In this document: positions 22,926-32,700 of the stretch, piece after piece
Numbering within the stretch: the first letter of the stretch is position 1
How the letters are laid out: every line of letters begins with the position of its first letter
Source of the DNA: Cognatiyoonia sp965661665
Lineage (GTDB): Bacteria; Pseudomonadota; Alphaproteobacteria; Rhodobacterales; Rhodobacteraceae
Assembly: GCF_965661665.1 (NCBI RefSeq)
Contig: NZ_CBFIEO010000004.1
Location: 1 to 64,000, forward strand
Reading direction: 5' to 3'
DNA length: 64,000 nt
Notes under the pieces: generated by a model
Databases searched by the model: none
Told to the model about the DNA's origin: nothing
The model's input: only the letters and a program-made list of their open reading frames with translations
Position numbers and translations under genes: made by a program

Positions 22926-25900
22926 TCAGGCGACGAGCTGTTCAGCTTTCTTCAAGTCGACAGAGACAAGCTGCGACACGCCCTGCTCGCCCATCGTCAC
23001 ACCAAACAGCCGGTCCATCCGGCTCATCGTGACCGCGTGGTGCGTGATGATGAGGAAACGTGTTTCGGTGCGGCGGGTCATCTCATCCAACAGGTCACAG
23101 AACCGCGTGACGTTGGCATCATCAAGCGGCGCGTCCACCTCGTCGAGCACACAGATCGGCGCTGGATTGGCCAAGAAGACCGCAAAGATCAGTGCCAGCG
23201 CGGTCAGCGTCTGCTCCCCGCCTGACAGAAGGCTCAAGGTCGATAGCTTTTTGCCAGGTGGTTGGCACATGATCTCCAGCCCGGCCTCAAGCGGGTCATC
23301 GCTTTCCACCAGAACCAAGTTCGCCTCACCACCACCGAAAAGGTGGGTGAAGAGCAGGCCGAAGTTCTCATTCACCTGCTCGAACGCTGTGAGCAGCCGC
23401 TCACGGCCTTCTTTGTTCAGGCTGGCTATTCCGTTGCGCAGGGCCGCGATTGCCTCTTCCAAGTCAGCCTTTTCTGAGACAAGGGCATCGTGCTCTTTTT
23501 GCACTTCTTTAGCGTCTTCTTCCGCCCGCAAGTTCACCGCGCCCAGCGCGTCCCGCTGCCGTTTGTACTGCGCAACTTGACCTTCAATGACCTCTGCCGC
23601 TGGCATCGCATCTGGATCAACGTCGAGGCTTTCCAACAGTTGCTCCGGCGCGACTTGCTGCGCTTCTGATATCCGTTCTGCCGCAGCCGCAACCGCTTCC
23701 CGCGCGGCGTCGGCGTGGGCTTCTGACCGTGCGCGGGCTTCGCGGGCTTCTGACGCGCGGCGTTCTGCCTCGCGCTCGGCATCTGCCGCCTGCCGCAAGG
23801 TAGTTTCCGCTTCGGCCAATGCGTCGGAGGCAGCTTTGCGCCGCACCTCCGCCTCCTCAATCGCGTTAGCAAGTTCCGCGCGGTTCGCTGCAATCTGATC
23901 AGGCGCGTTCACGGCCGTCGCAAGCTCTGCCTCTGACTGTTCTTGCCGCTCTGCAAGTTCAGCGATCCGCTTCTCGGCCGTTTCCAAGCGATGCTTCCAG
24001 CCGGACACCTCTTTCGTGATCTCTTGACTGCGCTTCAACCGCGCCTCGCCCAGGCGGCGCACCTCGTCAAAGGCTGTACGCTTTGACATCATAGTGATCC
24101 GTGCGGCTTCGACCGTCAGCTTGATTTCATCAACTTTGCCACGCACATGATTCAAGTCTGGCAGTTCAGCCACGCCTGCTTCGGCCTCTTTGACCGCCGC
24201 GCGGGCCGATATCGCTTCTTCCTCAAAACGGGCGAGCGACAGGGCTAGCGAATCCAGCTTGCCTTGTGCGAGGTTTTCATCGGCCTCGGCACGGCTCGCC
24301 GCGCGGTTGGCGTCAGCAACCGCCGCATCAGCGGCGCGACGGGCTTGCCGCGCCTCCTGATCTTCGGTTGTCAGGCAGGCCAGATCGCTTGTCAGCGCAT
24401 CATGCGCCTGTGCCGCGCCCATCGCTTGCGCGTTACGTTCTTCCAAATCGCGCTTGAGTTCCACCAAACGGTTCAACTGCTGCAAGCGCAACGCCGCAGC
24501 GGAGGGCGCATCTTCAGCAGCCGCGCGGAACCCGTCCCAGCGCCACAAATCGCCTTTGAGCGAGACGAGCCGCTGACCCGGCTGCAACGCCTCTTGTAGA
24601 CGCGCGCCATCTTCCTGCGACACAAGGCCGACCTGCCCCATTCGGCGGACCAAGACCACGGGCACGCTGACATAATTGGTCAGCGCTTTCACGCCATCCG
24701 GCAAAGATTGCGGCGTCGCGTAGCCGGGCAATGTCGCCCATCCAGATTTGGCGGATCCATCCACCTCTGGCGCGCGCAGATCATCGGCCAATGCCGCGCC
24801 GAGCGCTTTCTCATAACCGCTTTCGACGGTCAGAAGGTCCATCACCTGCCCGCCTTCTTTGGTGTCCCGCTCAACGAGGCGGGCCAGTGCGGCGACCTCG
24901 GCCTTTAGCGCATTCGCTTCACCTTCCGCCTCTGACCGTGCCGCACGCGCTTCGCTTTCGCGGTCCTGTACGACAGCGCGAGCCCGTTCGGTGGCGAACA
25001 AAGCCTCTTCAGCATCTGCCGCGACCTTCATTGCGCTCGCTTCCGCTTCCTGCGCGGTGACAAGCGCTGTTTTGGCAGCAGTCAAAGCAACATCTGCGTC
25101 GGCTTGAGCGGCTTTGCTGCGCTCGGCCTCACCGCTTGCGCGCTCCTTCCGCGTTTGGGTTTCGTCCAGAAGACGTTGTGCCGACTGATGTCGGGCAGCC
25201 AGCCGCGCGACGTCTTCGGTGAGTTGCGCCAGATCATCTTCCCGCTCTTGAAGGATCGACGCTGCATCTGACGACGACACCCGCGCATCTTCCAATCGCG
25301 CTTCATGCCCCGCGCCGGCTTTCTCAATTTCAGACGCTTCCCATTCCAACCGCTCGATGGTTTCGCCAGCGTCTTTGTTGAGCTCACTTTCGCGGGCGAT
25401 ATCGTGGCCTAATTGCTGAATACGGGCTTCGAGCGTTTCAACCGCCGCAACAGCCCGCGCCTCTTCATCATTCAAAGCATCACGTTGAACTTGCAGACGT
25501 TGCAGCACTGCACCAGCGACGGCTTCTTCTTCCCGCAAGGGCGGCATGGCGTCATCACAGGTCTGGCGTGCTGTTGCCGCTTGCCGCGCTGCAGTCTCTG
25601 CCTGCGCAGCAGCGGTTGTGCCCGTGCGCAACTGCTCCGCCTCTGCTGCAAGGGCCTGATCCGCCTCGCGCCAGCGCCGATAAAGGAGCATCCCCTCCGC
25701 CGTGCGCAAAGCCTCCCCAATTTCGCGGTAGCGTGCAGCTTGCCGTGCTTGTCGCGCGAGTTGCGACAGCTGGTTCGCCAGTTGCTCAATGACATCATCC
25801 ACACGCGAAAGGTTCGTTTCAGCCCCTTTAAGCTTCAACTCCGCCTCATGCCGCCGTTGGTAGAGGCCGGAGATCCCCGCCGCCTCTTCCAAGATGCGCC

Positions 25901-26381
25901 GCCGCGCTTTGGGCTTGGCGTTGATGAGTTCAGAAATTTGGCCCTGCCGCACAAGCGCAGGCGAATGCGCACCGGTTGAGGCATCGGCGAACAGCATCTG
26001 CACATCGCGGGCGCGGACCTCTTTCGCACCCACCTTATAGGCGGACCCCACATCGCGTGTGATACGGCGTACAATCTCCAACGCATCAGAATCATTGAAC
26101 GCTGCTGGGGCCAAGCGATCGGTGTTGTCGATCATCAGGGCAACTTCAGCAAAGTTGCGGGCGGGACGGGTCGCGGCACCAGCAAAGATCACATCTTCCA
26201 TGCCGCCGCCGCGCATCGCTGTCGGGCGGTTTTCGCCCATAACCCAACGCAACGCCTCCAAAAGATTGGACTTTCCGCAACCATTCGGTCCGACGACACC
26301 TGTCAGCCCGTCCGCGATAATCAAATCGGTCGGGTCGACGAAGCTTTTGAAGCCATTCAGCCTTAGTTTTGAAAAGCGCAC
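22926..26381 (-). CDS. smc: Chromosome segregation protein SMC
   Basis: A 1151-residue condensin ATPase. N-terminal head with Walker A GPNGCGKSNLLEALRW and a Q-loop region, a long coiled coil rich in Ala/Glu/Arg (roughly 170-480 and 650-970), a hinge region around 500-620 containing GYATPQSLPDGVKALTNYV, and the C-terminal head with the signature LSGGEQTLTALALIFAVF and Walker B VLDEVDAPLDDANV. The start codon is GTG at 26379-26381 with AGGAG 8 nt upstream, giving the usual RFSKLRLNGFKSFVDPT. A TGCTTG/CAAGCA hairpin lies just upstream in the leader. Confidence 0.96.
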   Translation of the reverse strand: MRFSKLRLNGFKSFVDPTDLIIADGLTGVVGPNGCGKSNLLEALRWVMGENRPTAMRGGGMEDVIFAGAATRPARNFAEVALMIDNTDRLAPAAFNDSDALEIVRRITRDVGSAYKVGAKEVRARDVQMLFADASTGAHSPALVRQGQISELINAKPKARRRILEEAAGISGLYQRRHEAELKLKGAETNLSRVDDVIEQLANQLSQLARQARQAARYREIGEALRTAEGMLLYRRWREADQALAAEAEQLRTGTTAAAQAETAARQAATARQTCDDAMPPLREEEAVAGAVLQRLQVQRDALNDEEARAVAAVETLEARIQQLGHDIARESELNKDAGETIERLEWEASEIEKAGAGHEARLEDARVSSSDAASILQEREDDLAQLTEDVARLAARHQSAQRLLDETQTRKERASGEAERSKAAQADADVALTAAKTALVTAQEAEASAMKVAADAEEALFATERARAVVQDRESEARAARSEAEGEANALKAEVAALARLVERDTKEGGQVMDLLTVESGYEKALGAALADDLRAPEVDGSAKSGWATLPGYATPQSLPDGVKALTNYVSVPVVLVRRMGQVGLVSQEDGARLQEALQPGQRLVSLKGDLWRWDGFRAAAEDAPSAAALRLQQLNRLVELKRDLEERNAQAMGAAQAHDALTSDLACLTTEDQEARQARRAADAAVADANRAASRAEADENLAQGKLDSLALSLARFEEEAISARAAVKEAEAGVAELPDLNHVRGKVDEIKLTVEAARITMMSKRTAFDEVRRLGEARLKRSQEITKEVSGWKHRLETAEKRIAELAERQEQSEAELATAVNAPDQIAANRAELANAIEEAEVRRKAASDALAEAETTLRQAADAEREAERRASEAREARARSEAHADAAREAVAAAAERISEAQQVAPEQLLESLDVDPDAMPAAEVIEGQVAQYKRQRDALGAVNLRAEEDAKEVQKEHDALVSEKADLEEAIAALRNGIASLNKEGRERLLTAFEQVNENFGLLFTHLFGGGEANLVLVESDDPLEAGLEIMCQPPGKKLSTLSLLSGGEQTLTALALIFAVFLANPAPICVLDEVDAPLDDANVTRFCDLLDEMTRRTETRFLIITHHAVTMSRMDRLFGVTMGEQGVSQLVSVDLKKAEQLVA

Positions 26382-26640
26382 TTATGACGCTCCTGCTTGA
26401 GTCCTCACCAAGCAAAGATGCGGGTTGCGGGGGTGACGAGTCAACCAAAACGCCCCGTATGTAGACGGAAAGCACAACTTATCCACAAGATATTGCTGAA
26501 ACAGAAGCTTTGTCCGTCCCGAGACACGACGCAATTAGAGCCACAGTCGCAAGAAAACCAAAGCGACGCGACGGAAACGCGATATTCTTGGTCGGAATCA
26601 TCCTTGACCGCCTGTGCAACGCAGGTGCACAACCATGACG

Positions 26641-26870
26641 CACGGTTCCCCGTCGGACGCAAAGCGCTCTGGGGATGAAACTGGGAATGTGGAGGGGCCG
26701 ATCCGTATTGGAGGTCTTTAACCACAGCCGCCCCCGCGACTGTAAGTGGAAAGCGGATGTCACAACGCCACTGGGCAACCGGGAAGGCCGACATCAGCAG
26801 CGACCCACAAGCCAGGAGACCGGCCGCGCGAAACGAAACCAGCTCCCGTCGGGTGTGACGGGGATAGGAG
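26641..26870 (+). promoter_or_regulatory. Cobalamin riboswitch upstream of cbtB
   Basis: All conserved blocks of the cobalamin (AdoCbl) aptamer appear in order: GGTTCCCCGTC, GATGAAACTGGGAATGTGG, CAGCCGCCCCCGCGACTGT, GCCACTGGGCAACCGGGAAG and the B12 box GCCAGGAGACCGGCC (26811-26825). After it, CCCGTC (26845-26850) and GACGGG (26857-26862) form a hairpin ending at the Shine-Dalgarno AGGAG (26866-26870) of cbtB. That suggests translational or leader-level repression when cobalamin is plentiful. It would control the cobalt uptake and chelation operon. Confidence 0.93.
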
Positions 26871-26875
26871 CAAAC

Positions 26876-27058
26876 ATGAAAAATATAGACGTCAAAGCAG
26901 TCGCGGTCCCACAGTCAAAGACACTTTCACTTGTTACTGTGGCGTTCTCTGCACTTCTGGGCCTCGCCATTGTGAGCGTTGCAGGCCACGTTCAAGCAGC
27001 TGCCATGCATGACGCCGCACATGATGTGCGTCACGCAACTGGCTTTCCCTGCCACTAA
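26876..27058 (+). CDS. cbtB: Cobalt transporter subunit CbtB
   Basis: A 60-residue single-span membrane protein with the CbtB hallmark: one hydrophobic helix (LVTVAFSALLGLAIVSVAG) followed by a His-rich tail (MHDAAHDVRHATGFPCH) thought to bind cobalt. The start ATG at 26876 is 5 nt past AGGAG. Directly under a cobalamin riboswitch and three bases before cbtA, which is the standard CbtBA arrangement. Confidence 0.92.
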   Translation: MKNIDVKAVAVPQSKTLSLVTVAFSALLGLAIVSVAGHVQAAAMHDAAHDVRHATGFPCH

Positions 27059-27061
27059 GAC

Positions 27062-27736
27062 ATGATTGTCAGAATTGCCGTCAGCGCGTTGATCGCTGGC
27101 TTCGGGGCAGGCCTTGTGCAGGCCCTGTTGCAATATGTGTTCATCCAACCTCTGTTGCTGCACGCTGAACTTTTTGAGTTGGGCCCTGCGCCGGCTTTGG
27201 ATCAAGTGACCGTACCGCGCGGGTCATTTGACCCGATGCGGGAGGTCTTCAATGTCATCTTCGCGGCCCTGATTTATACAGGCTTCGCCTTTATCTTGGT
27301 CGCGGGCATGGCCTTTGCCGACGAACGCGGCGCTGACATATCACCCCGCAAAGGGCTGATCTGGGGCATCGCGGGTTTCTTCGCGCTGCATTTGGCGCCT
27401 GCCTACGGTCTTGCGCCCGATATGCCCGGCTTGAATGCGGCTGATGTCGGGCCACGCCAAATCTGGTGGTACGGCACCGCAGCCACAACGGCCATCGGGC
27501 TGTGGCTGATCGCCTTTGGTCAAAACCGGGCAGCTTGGGGCGCGGCCATCATCCTGATCGCAGCACCGCACCTGATTGGCGCACCCCTACCTGACAGCCT
27601 CACCAATGTCGCGCCACCTGAATTGGCAGCAAGCTTTGCCGCGCGCACTTTGGGCACGGCGGTCGTTGTCTGGGCCTGCCTTGGTCTGTTCCTCGCCACG
27701 ATTTGGAACAGCGCTTGGGCGAGCGATGCCGGATGA
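27062..27736 (+). CDS. cbtA: Cobalt transporter subunit CbtA
   Basis: A 224-residue multi-span protein of the CbtA family, predicted cobalt importer working with CbtB. It opens with a helix IVRIAVSALIAGFGAGLVQALLQ and has further helices around IFAALIYTGFAFILVAGMAFA, LIWGIAGFFALHLAPAYGL, TAATTAIGLWLIAF and LGTAVVVWACLGLFLATIW. Typical conserved parts: FFALHLAPAYGLAPDMPG and PHLIGAPLPDSL. Its stop overlaps the ATG of the following His-rich gene (ATGA, 27733-27736). Confidence 0.92.
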   Translation: MIVRIAVSALIAGFGAGLVQALLQYVFIQPLLLHAELFELGPAPALDQVTVPRGSFDPMREVFNVIFAALIYTGFAFILVAGMAFADERGADISPRKGLIWGIAGFFALHLAPAYGLAPDMPGLNAADVGPRQIWWYGTAATTAIGLWLIAFGQNRAAWGAAIILIAAPHLIGAPLPDSLTNVAPPELAASFAARTLGTAVVVWACLGLFLATIWNSAWASDAG

Positions 27737-28179
27737 GGGCACTTATCCTCTTCTTCATTGGCCTCGTCTTTGGTGGGGCGGGCGGTTTCTTGGCCGCGGG
27801 CGGCATGGGCAGCGACGGCCATGATCACGCAGGTCACAGCGACGCCAGCCACGTCCACAGCACCCTTGTCGCGTGGGAGGGGCCTGCGCCAAGGCTCGAC
27901 CTCGCCCTCAGCCCCGACACGGGTGATGCGCAAAACCTGCACATAATGACCGAAGGCTTTATCTTCGCGCCAGAAGAGGCCAACGGTCCCAACAGAACTG
28001 GCACCGGACATGCACATGTCTATGTGAACGGGGAAAAGATCATGCGCGCCTATGGCGCTTGGGTGCATCTGGCCGATGTGCCTGCAAATGCGGTTATCCG
28101 CGTCACATTGAATGCCAATGATCACAGCGGCTGGGGCCTTGATGGCCAACCCATCGCCGCCGAAATCACCAGCCCGTAA
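27733..28179 (+). CDS. Anchored His-rich protein of the cobalt operon
   Basis: 148 residues: an N-terminal hydrophobic anchor (RALILFFIGLVFGGAGGFLAA), a His cluster (GSDGHDHAGHSDASHVHST), then a compact domain with HIMTEGFIFAPEEANG, GTGHAHVYVNGEKIMRAYG and LNANDHSGWGLDGQPIAAE. Many His residues, the leader and its place between cbtA and cobW suggest a periplasmic metal-binding partner of CbtAB. That is inference; I do not recognise a characterised family. Translationally coupled to cbtA. Confidence 0.75.
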   Translation: MRALILFFIGLVFGGAGGFLAAGGMGSDGHDHAGHSDASHVHSTLVAWEGPAPRLDLALSPDTGDAQNLHIMTEGFIFAPEEANGPNRTGTGHAHVYVNGEKIMRAYGAWVHLADVPANAVIRVTLNANDHSGWGLDGQPIAAEITSP

Positions 28180-28192
28180 GCGAGGACACACC

Positions 28193-29263
28193 ATGCCTGC
28201 AAAAATCCCTGCCACCGTCGTCACTGGTTTTCTTGGCGCGGGAAAAACCACACTCATCCGCCACATGTTGCAAAACGCTGAAGGCAAGAAGATCGCTCTG
28301 ATCATTAATGAGTTTGGCGACCTCGGCGTGGATGGCGACATCCTGAAAGGCTGTGGGGAAGAAACCTGCACCGAAGATGACATCGTAGAACTGTCAAACG
28401 GCTGTATCTGCTGCACCGTGGCGGATGACTTCATCCCAACGATGGAACAGCTTTTGGCCCGCGAAGACCGCCCCGATCACATCGTGATTGAAACCTCTGG
28501 CTTGGCCCTGCCACAACCACTGGTCCGCGCGTTTAACTGGCCGGGGATATCGACAAAGGTGACGGTCGATGGCGTCGTAACAGTCGTCGACGGCCGCGCG
28601 GTGCAAGATGGGCAATTCGCACACAACCTCGCGGCGGTCGATGCTCAACGCGCGCAGGACGAAAACCTTGACCATGAGACGCCATTGTCTGAGCTTTTTG
28701 AAGATCAGGTCGCCTGTGCCGACCTGATCGTGGTCAACAAATCCGATTTGCTGGAAGCATCTGAAGCCGACGCGCTGACGACCCGCCTCAAAACCGAAAG
28801 CCGCGACGGGGTTCAGGTCGTCAAATCAACGATGGGCGCTTTGCCTATCGACGTTCTCTTGGGTCAAGGCATCGGCGCCGAAGGCGATCTGGAAACGCGG
28901 CACGAAATCCACCATCACCACCACCATCATGAGGGTGAGGACGACGATCACCACCACGATCATGAGCACGAGCACGGTCATGATGAGTTTGAAAGCTTCA
29001 CCGTGGATCGCGGCGAAATCGACGATCCAAACGCATTCGCTGAACAGGTCGCTCGCGTTATCCGCGATCACAATATCCTGCGGCTGAAAGGCTTCGCCGC
29101 CGTGGCGGGCAAACCCATGCGCCTCACCCTTCAAGCCGTAGGGCCACGGGTCGACACCTATTTTGACCAACCCTTTGGCGATGACTCACGCAAAACGCGC
29201 CTTGTCGTGATTGGGGAGGCTGGTCTGAATGAGGCCGCAATCACCGAAGCCCTGCGCGCATGA
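28193..29263 (+). CDS. cobW: CobW GTPase, cobalt metallochaperone
   Basis: A 356-residue G3E GTPase of the CobW family, thought to supply cobalt to the CobNST chelatase. Walker A GFLGAGKTT (residues 12-20), the conserved metal-site motif SNGCICCTVADDF (Cys-Ile-Cys-Cys), VIETSGLALPQPL, guanine motif VVNKSDLLEAS. A run of His/Asp/Glu of about 26 residues near 238-263 includes seven consecutive His and would bind divalent metal. C-terminal CobW_C domain includes VIRDHNILRLKGFAAVAGKP. The ATG at 28193 was chosen because it gives PAKIPATVVTGFLGAG; the end overlaps the GNAT gene by ATGA. Confidence 0.95.
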   Translation: MPAKIPATVVTGFLGAGKTTLIRHMLQNAEGKKIALIINEFGDLGVDGDILKGCGEETCTEDDIVELSNGCICCTVADDFIPTMEQLLAREDRPDHIVIETSGLALPQPLVRAFNWPGISTKVTVDGVVTVVDGRAVQDGQFAHNLAAVDAQRAQDENLDHETPLSELFEDQVACADLIVVNKSDLLEASEADALTTRLKTESRDGVQVVKSTMGALPIDVLLGQGIGAEGDLETRHEIHHHHHHHEGEDDDHHHDHEHEHGHDEFESFTVDRGEIDDPNAFAEQVARVIRDHNILRLKGFAAVAGKPMRLTLQAVGPRVDTYFDQPFGDDSRKTRLVVIGEAGLNEAAITEALRA

Positions 29264-29712
29264 TCATTGTCGAGCTGGCAGACCCCCGCACACCTGCGGC
29301 CTCCGCTTTGCTCAAACAAAGCCACGCGCTTATGGAAAGCCTTTTTCCGCCAGAGGAGAACTTCTACCTCGATATCGACGCCATTTGCGCGGATCACATC
29401 GATTTCTTCACTGCCCGCGACGGGGATACCGTCTTGGGCACTGCCGCGCTCGCCTATTGCGGCGACTATGGGGAGGTGAAATCCATGTATGTGGATGAGG
29501 CGGCGCGCGACAAAGGTGTTGGCGCCGCACTCTTGCGTCAGGTCGAAGACGCCGCGCGGGAAAAATCTCTGCCAATCCTGAAGTTAGAAACCGGTGACAA
29601 ACTCCACGCCGCCCACAGGCTTTATCGCCGCCACGGGTTCGTCGATTGCGGCCCGTTTGGCGACTACTTCGACGCGGGCAGCTCTGTCTTCATGGAAAAA
29701 CCACTGGACTGA
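29260..29712 (+). CDS. GNAT N-acetyltransferase inside the cob operon
   Basis: A 150-residue acetyltransferase. Core elements: VKSMYVDEAARDKGVGAALLRQVEDAA (acetyl-CoA binding R-x-x-G-x-G/A type loop, here RDKGVG), ILKLETGDKLHAAHRLYRRHGFVDCG (motif B), and a C-terminal FMEKPL. The N-terminal part (IIVELADPRTPAASALLKQSHALMESLFPPEENFY) is usual for this group. Substrate unknown. It overlaps cobW by ATGA and ends one base before the cobN ATG, so it is a full member of the operon although no acetylation step is known in cobalamin synthesis. Confidence 0.87.
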   Translation: MIIVELADPRTPAASALLKQSHALMESLFPPEENFYLDIDAICADHIDFFTARDGDTVLGTAALAYCGDYGEVKSMYVDEAARDKGVGAALLRQVEDAAREKSLPILKLETGDKLHAAHRLYRRHGFVDCGPFGDYFDAGSSVFMEKPLD

Positions 29713-29713
29713 C

Positions 29714-32700
29714 ATGCACCTGCTAGCCGCGACACCCGGAACCATCGAAGACAGCAAAGAGCCTGTCGATCTGGCGCAAACGCCTGCCCACGTCGTGGTG
29801 ATTTCTGCTGCCGACACCGAACTCGCGGCACTGTCAGGGGCGCGCGCCACGATGGACACCCCGCCAAGCTTGCGCCTTGCTAATATGATGCACCTTCAGC
29901 ATCCGATGTCGGTGGACCTGCACATCGACACCTGCGCGTCGAAATCAAAAATCGTGATCGCCCGCATCTTGGGTGGTGCCGGCTATTGGACTTATGGCCT
30001 GACCCAATACGCCGCACGGTTACGGGAGGCAGGCGTGCTCTTCGCCGCTCTCCCGGGTGACGACAAACCCGATGATGACCTGCGCAGCCAATCCACTATT
30101 TCAGATACGGCCTATGACCAGCTCTGGGCCTATTTCGTTGAAGGGGGGCCAGAGAATATCCTGAACGCGCTGCGCTTCGCCCAATCGCTGATCGTTGACA
30201 CCGCCGAGCCGCCAGCCGCCAAACCCCTGCTGCGCGCAGGCGTCTACTGGCCCGGCGCTGGCGTGGCAGACCTTTCCGCTGCGCGATCCGCATGGGGGGA
30301 CGGTGCGCCCGTGGTCCCGATCATTTTCTACCGCGCATTGGTGCAGGGCGCAGGGCTGAACCCAATCAACCGGTTGACGCGCAACCTCAGCCGCGCAGGT
30401 CTCAACCCCCTGCCAATCTTCGTGGCCTCATTGAAAGACCCAGTCAGCGCGGCGACGCTTGAGCAGCTCTTCACCGCCGCGCCGCCCTCCGTCATCCTGA
30501 ATTGCACGGCCTTCTCCGTCGGCACGCCTCATGACGCAACGCAAGCCGCAAACCCCCTCACAACCGCTGCCGCAAACGACAGCCCCGTTTTCCAAGTGAT
30601 CCTGTCCGGCAGTTCGGAAGAGGCTTGGCAGGACAGCGCGCAGGGCCTATCCGCCCGCGATATTGCAATGAACGTGGCCTTGCCGGAGGTGGACGGGCGC
30701 ATCCTCTCCCGCGCGATCAGTTTCAAGGGGGAGGCTTATTTTGATGAAGCCACTGAATGCCCCATCGCCACCTATCAAGCGCGCGGCGACCGGATCAATT
30801 TCGTCACACAACTCACTGCCAATTGGGCCAAACTCCGCACCACGCCAGCGGCGGACAAAAAAGTCGCACTGATCCTTGCCAACTACCCCAACAAAGATGG
30901 CCGCCTCGCCAATGGCGTGGGCCTCGACACGCCCGCTGCCACGCATCACGTGCTGTCTTTGATGCAAGAGAATGGCTACACCACGACCCCACCAGCGTCC
31001 AGCAAAGCACTAATGGACCAGCTTATGGCCGGTCCCACTAACTGGCTCACCGATCGCGCTGACACAGACGGCGGTGAAAGCCTGCCGCTCGACCTTTACG
31101 AATCCTATTTCAAAGACCTGCCATGGGCCCTGAAGGAACAAATCCTTGACCGCTGGGGACCACCCGAAAACGACCCATTTCTTTCACTGCAAATACTTCC
31201 GCCAGCGGCATCAGAGGGCTCGAAGAACTCTGCGTTCAAACTTTCCATCCACCGGTTCGGAAACGCGGTTATCGGCCTACAACCCGCCCGCGGCTACAAT
31301 ATCGACCCGACGGAGACGTACCATTCCCCCGACCTCGTCCCGCCGCACAACTATCTGGCCTTCTATTTCTGGCTCAGCCACCACTGGGGCGCCAACGCCA
31401 TCGTCCACATGGGGAAACATGGCAACCTCGAATGGCTACCAGGCAAGGCCGCGGCCCTGTCGGAGGCGTGCTGGCCCGAAGCCATCCTCGGCCCCACGCC
31501 ACATATCTACCCCTTCATCGTCAACGACCCCGGCGAGGGCACGCAAGCCAAACGGCGCAGCGCTGCTATCATCATCGATCACCTAACCCCTCCGCTGACC
31601 CGCGCCGAAAGCTACGGTCCGCTGCGGGACCTCGAAGCGCTGGTCGATGAATACTATGAAGCTGCCGGAGTCGATCCTCGCCGACTCGAACACCTGAGAC
31701 GGGAAATCATGTCCCTCGCGGATGTGACAGGACTGTCGAAAGATGCGGATTTCACAGGGGAAGAAGACAGCGATCTGGCAAAACTCGACGCCTATCTGTG
31801 CGAGTTGAAAGAGACACAAATCCGCGACGGTTTACACATCTTTGGACAAGCGCCCAAGGGCCCATTGGCCCGCGACCTCGCCATCGCACTGGCCCGCGTG
31901 CCGCGTGGGGACGGCAAGGGAGCAGATGCCTCATTGCTGCGCGCACTGGCAGAAGACTTATCCCTCAGCATCGATCCCTTGGATTGCGAATTGGCCGCAC
32001 CGGCGCCAGAGAAGCCAGGAATCCTTGCAAATGACGAAACATGGCGCACAAACGGCGACACGATTGAACGCCTCGAACGCCTCTCACAAGATCTTTTGCG
32101 GGACGGCGGGTGGGGCAATGGCGCGAACCGAGCGGCACCCGGCCCCGCGTCCCGAGCCGTCATTGAGGAGATCAATAGCACCATCAGACCGATGATAGAG
32201 GCCTGTGGACCCAATGAGGGGACCGGTCTCCTCACCGCCCTGAAAGGACGGTTCGTCGACCCGGGCCCGTCTGGAGCACCCACGCGTGGGCGATTGGACA
32301 CGCTTCCAACAGGCCGGAACTTCTATTCTGTCGACAGCCGGGCCGTCCCAACGCCTACGGCTTGGGTATTAGGATGGAAGTCTGCAAATTTACTCATTGA
32401 AAAGCACCTACAGGACCACGGCGACTGGCCACGGACCATGCTGCTGACCGCATGGGGCACCGCAAACATGCGGACCGGTGGTGATGACATTGCCCAAGCT
32501 TTGGCCTTGATGGGCGTCAAACCAAAATGGGACAGCGCCAACCGGCGCGTCACCGGGTTTGACATCATTCCGCATACCGCCCTTGGTCGTCCGCGAGTCG
32601 ATGTCACGCTGCGCATCTCCGGTTTCTTCCGTGATGCCTTCCCGCAATTGATCGCTTTGGTCGATTCAGCCGCCCGCGCGGTGCAGGCCCTGGACGAACC

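Noticed and set aside
28905..28990. CAC/CAT-rich tract considered as a simple-sequence repeat or assembly artefact
   Set aside because: It encodes the His/Asp/Glu-rich metal-binding loop usual in CobW proteins and keeps the frame.
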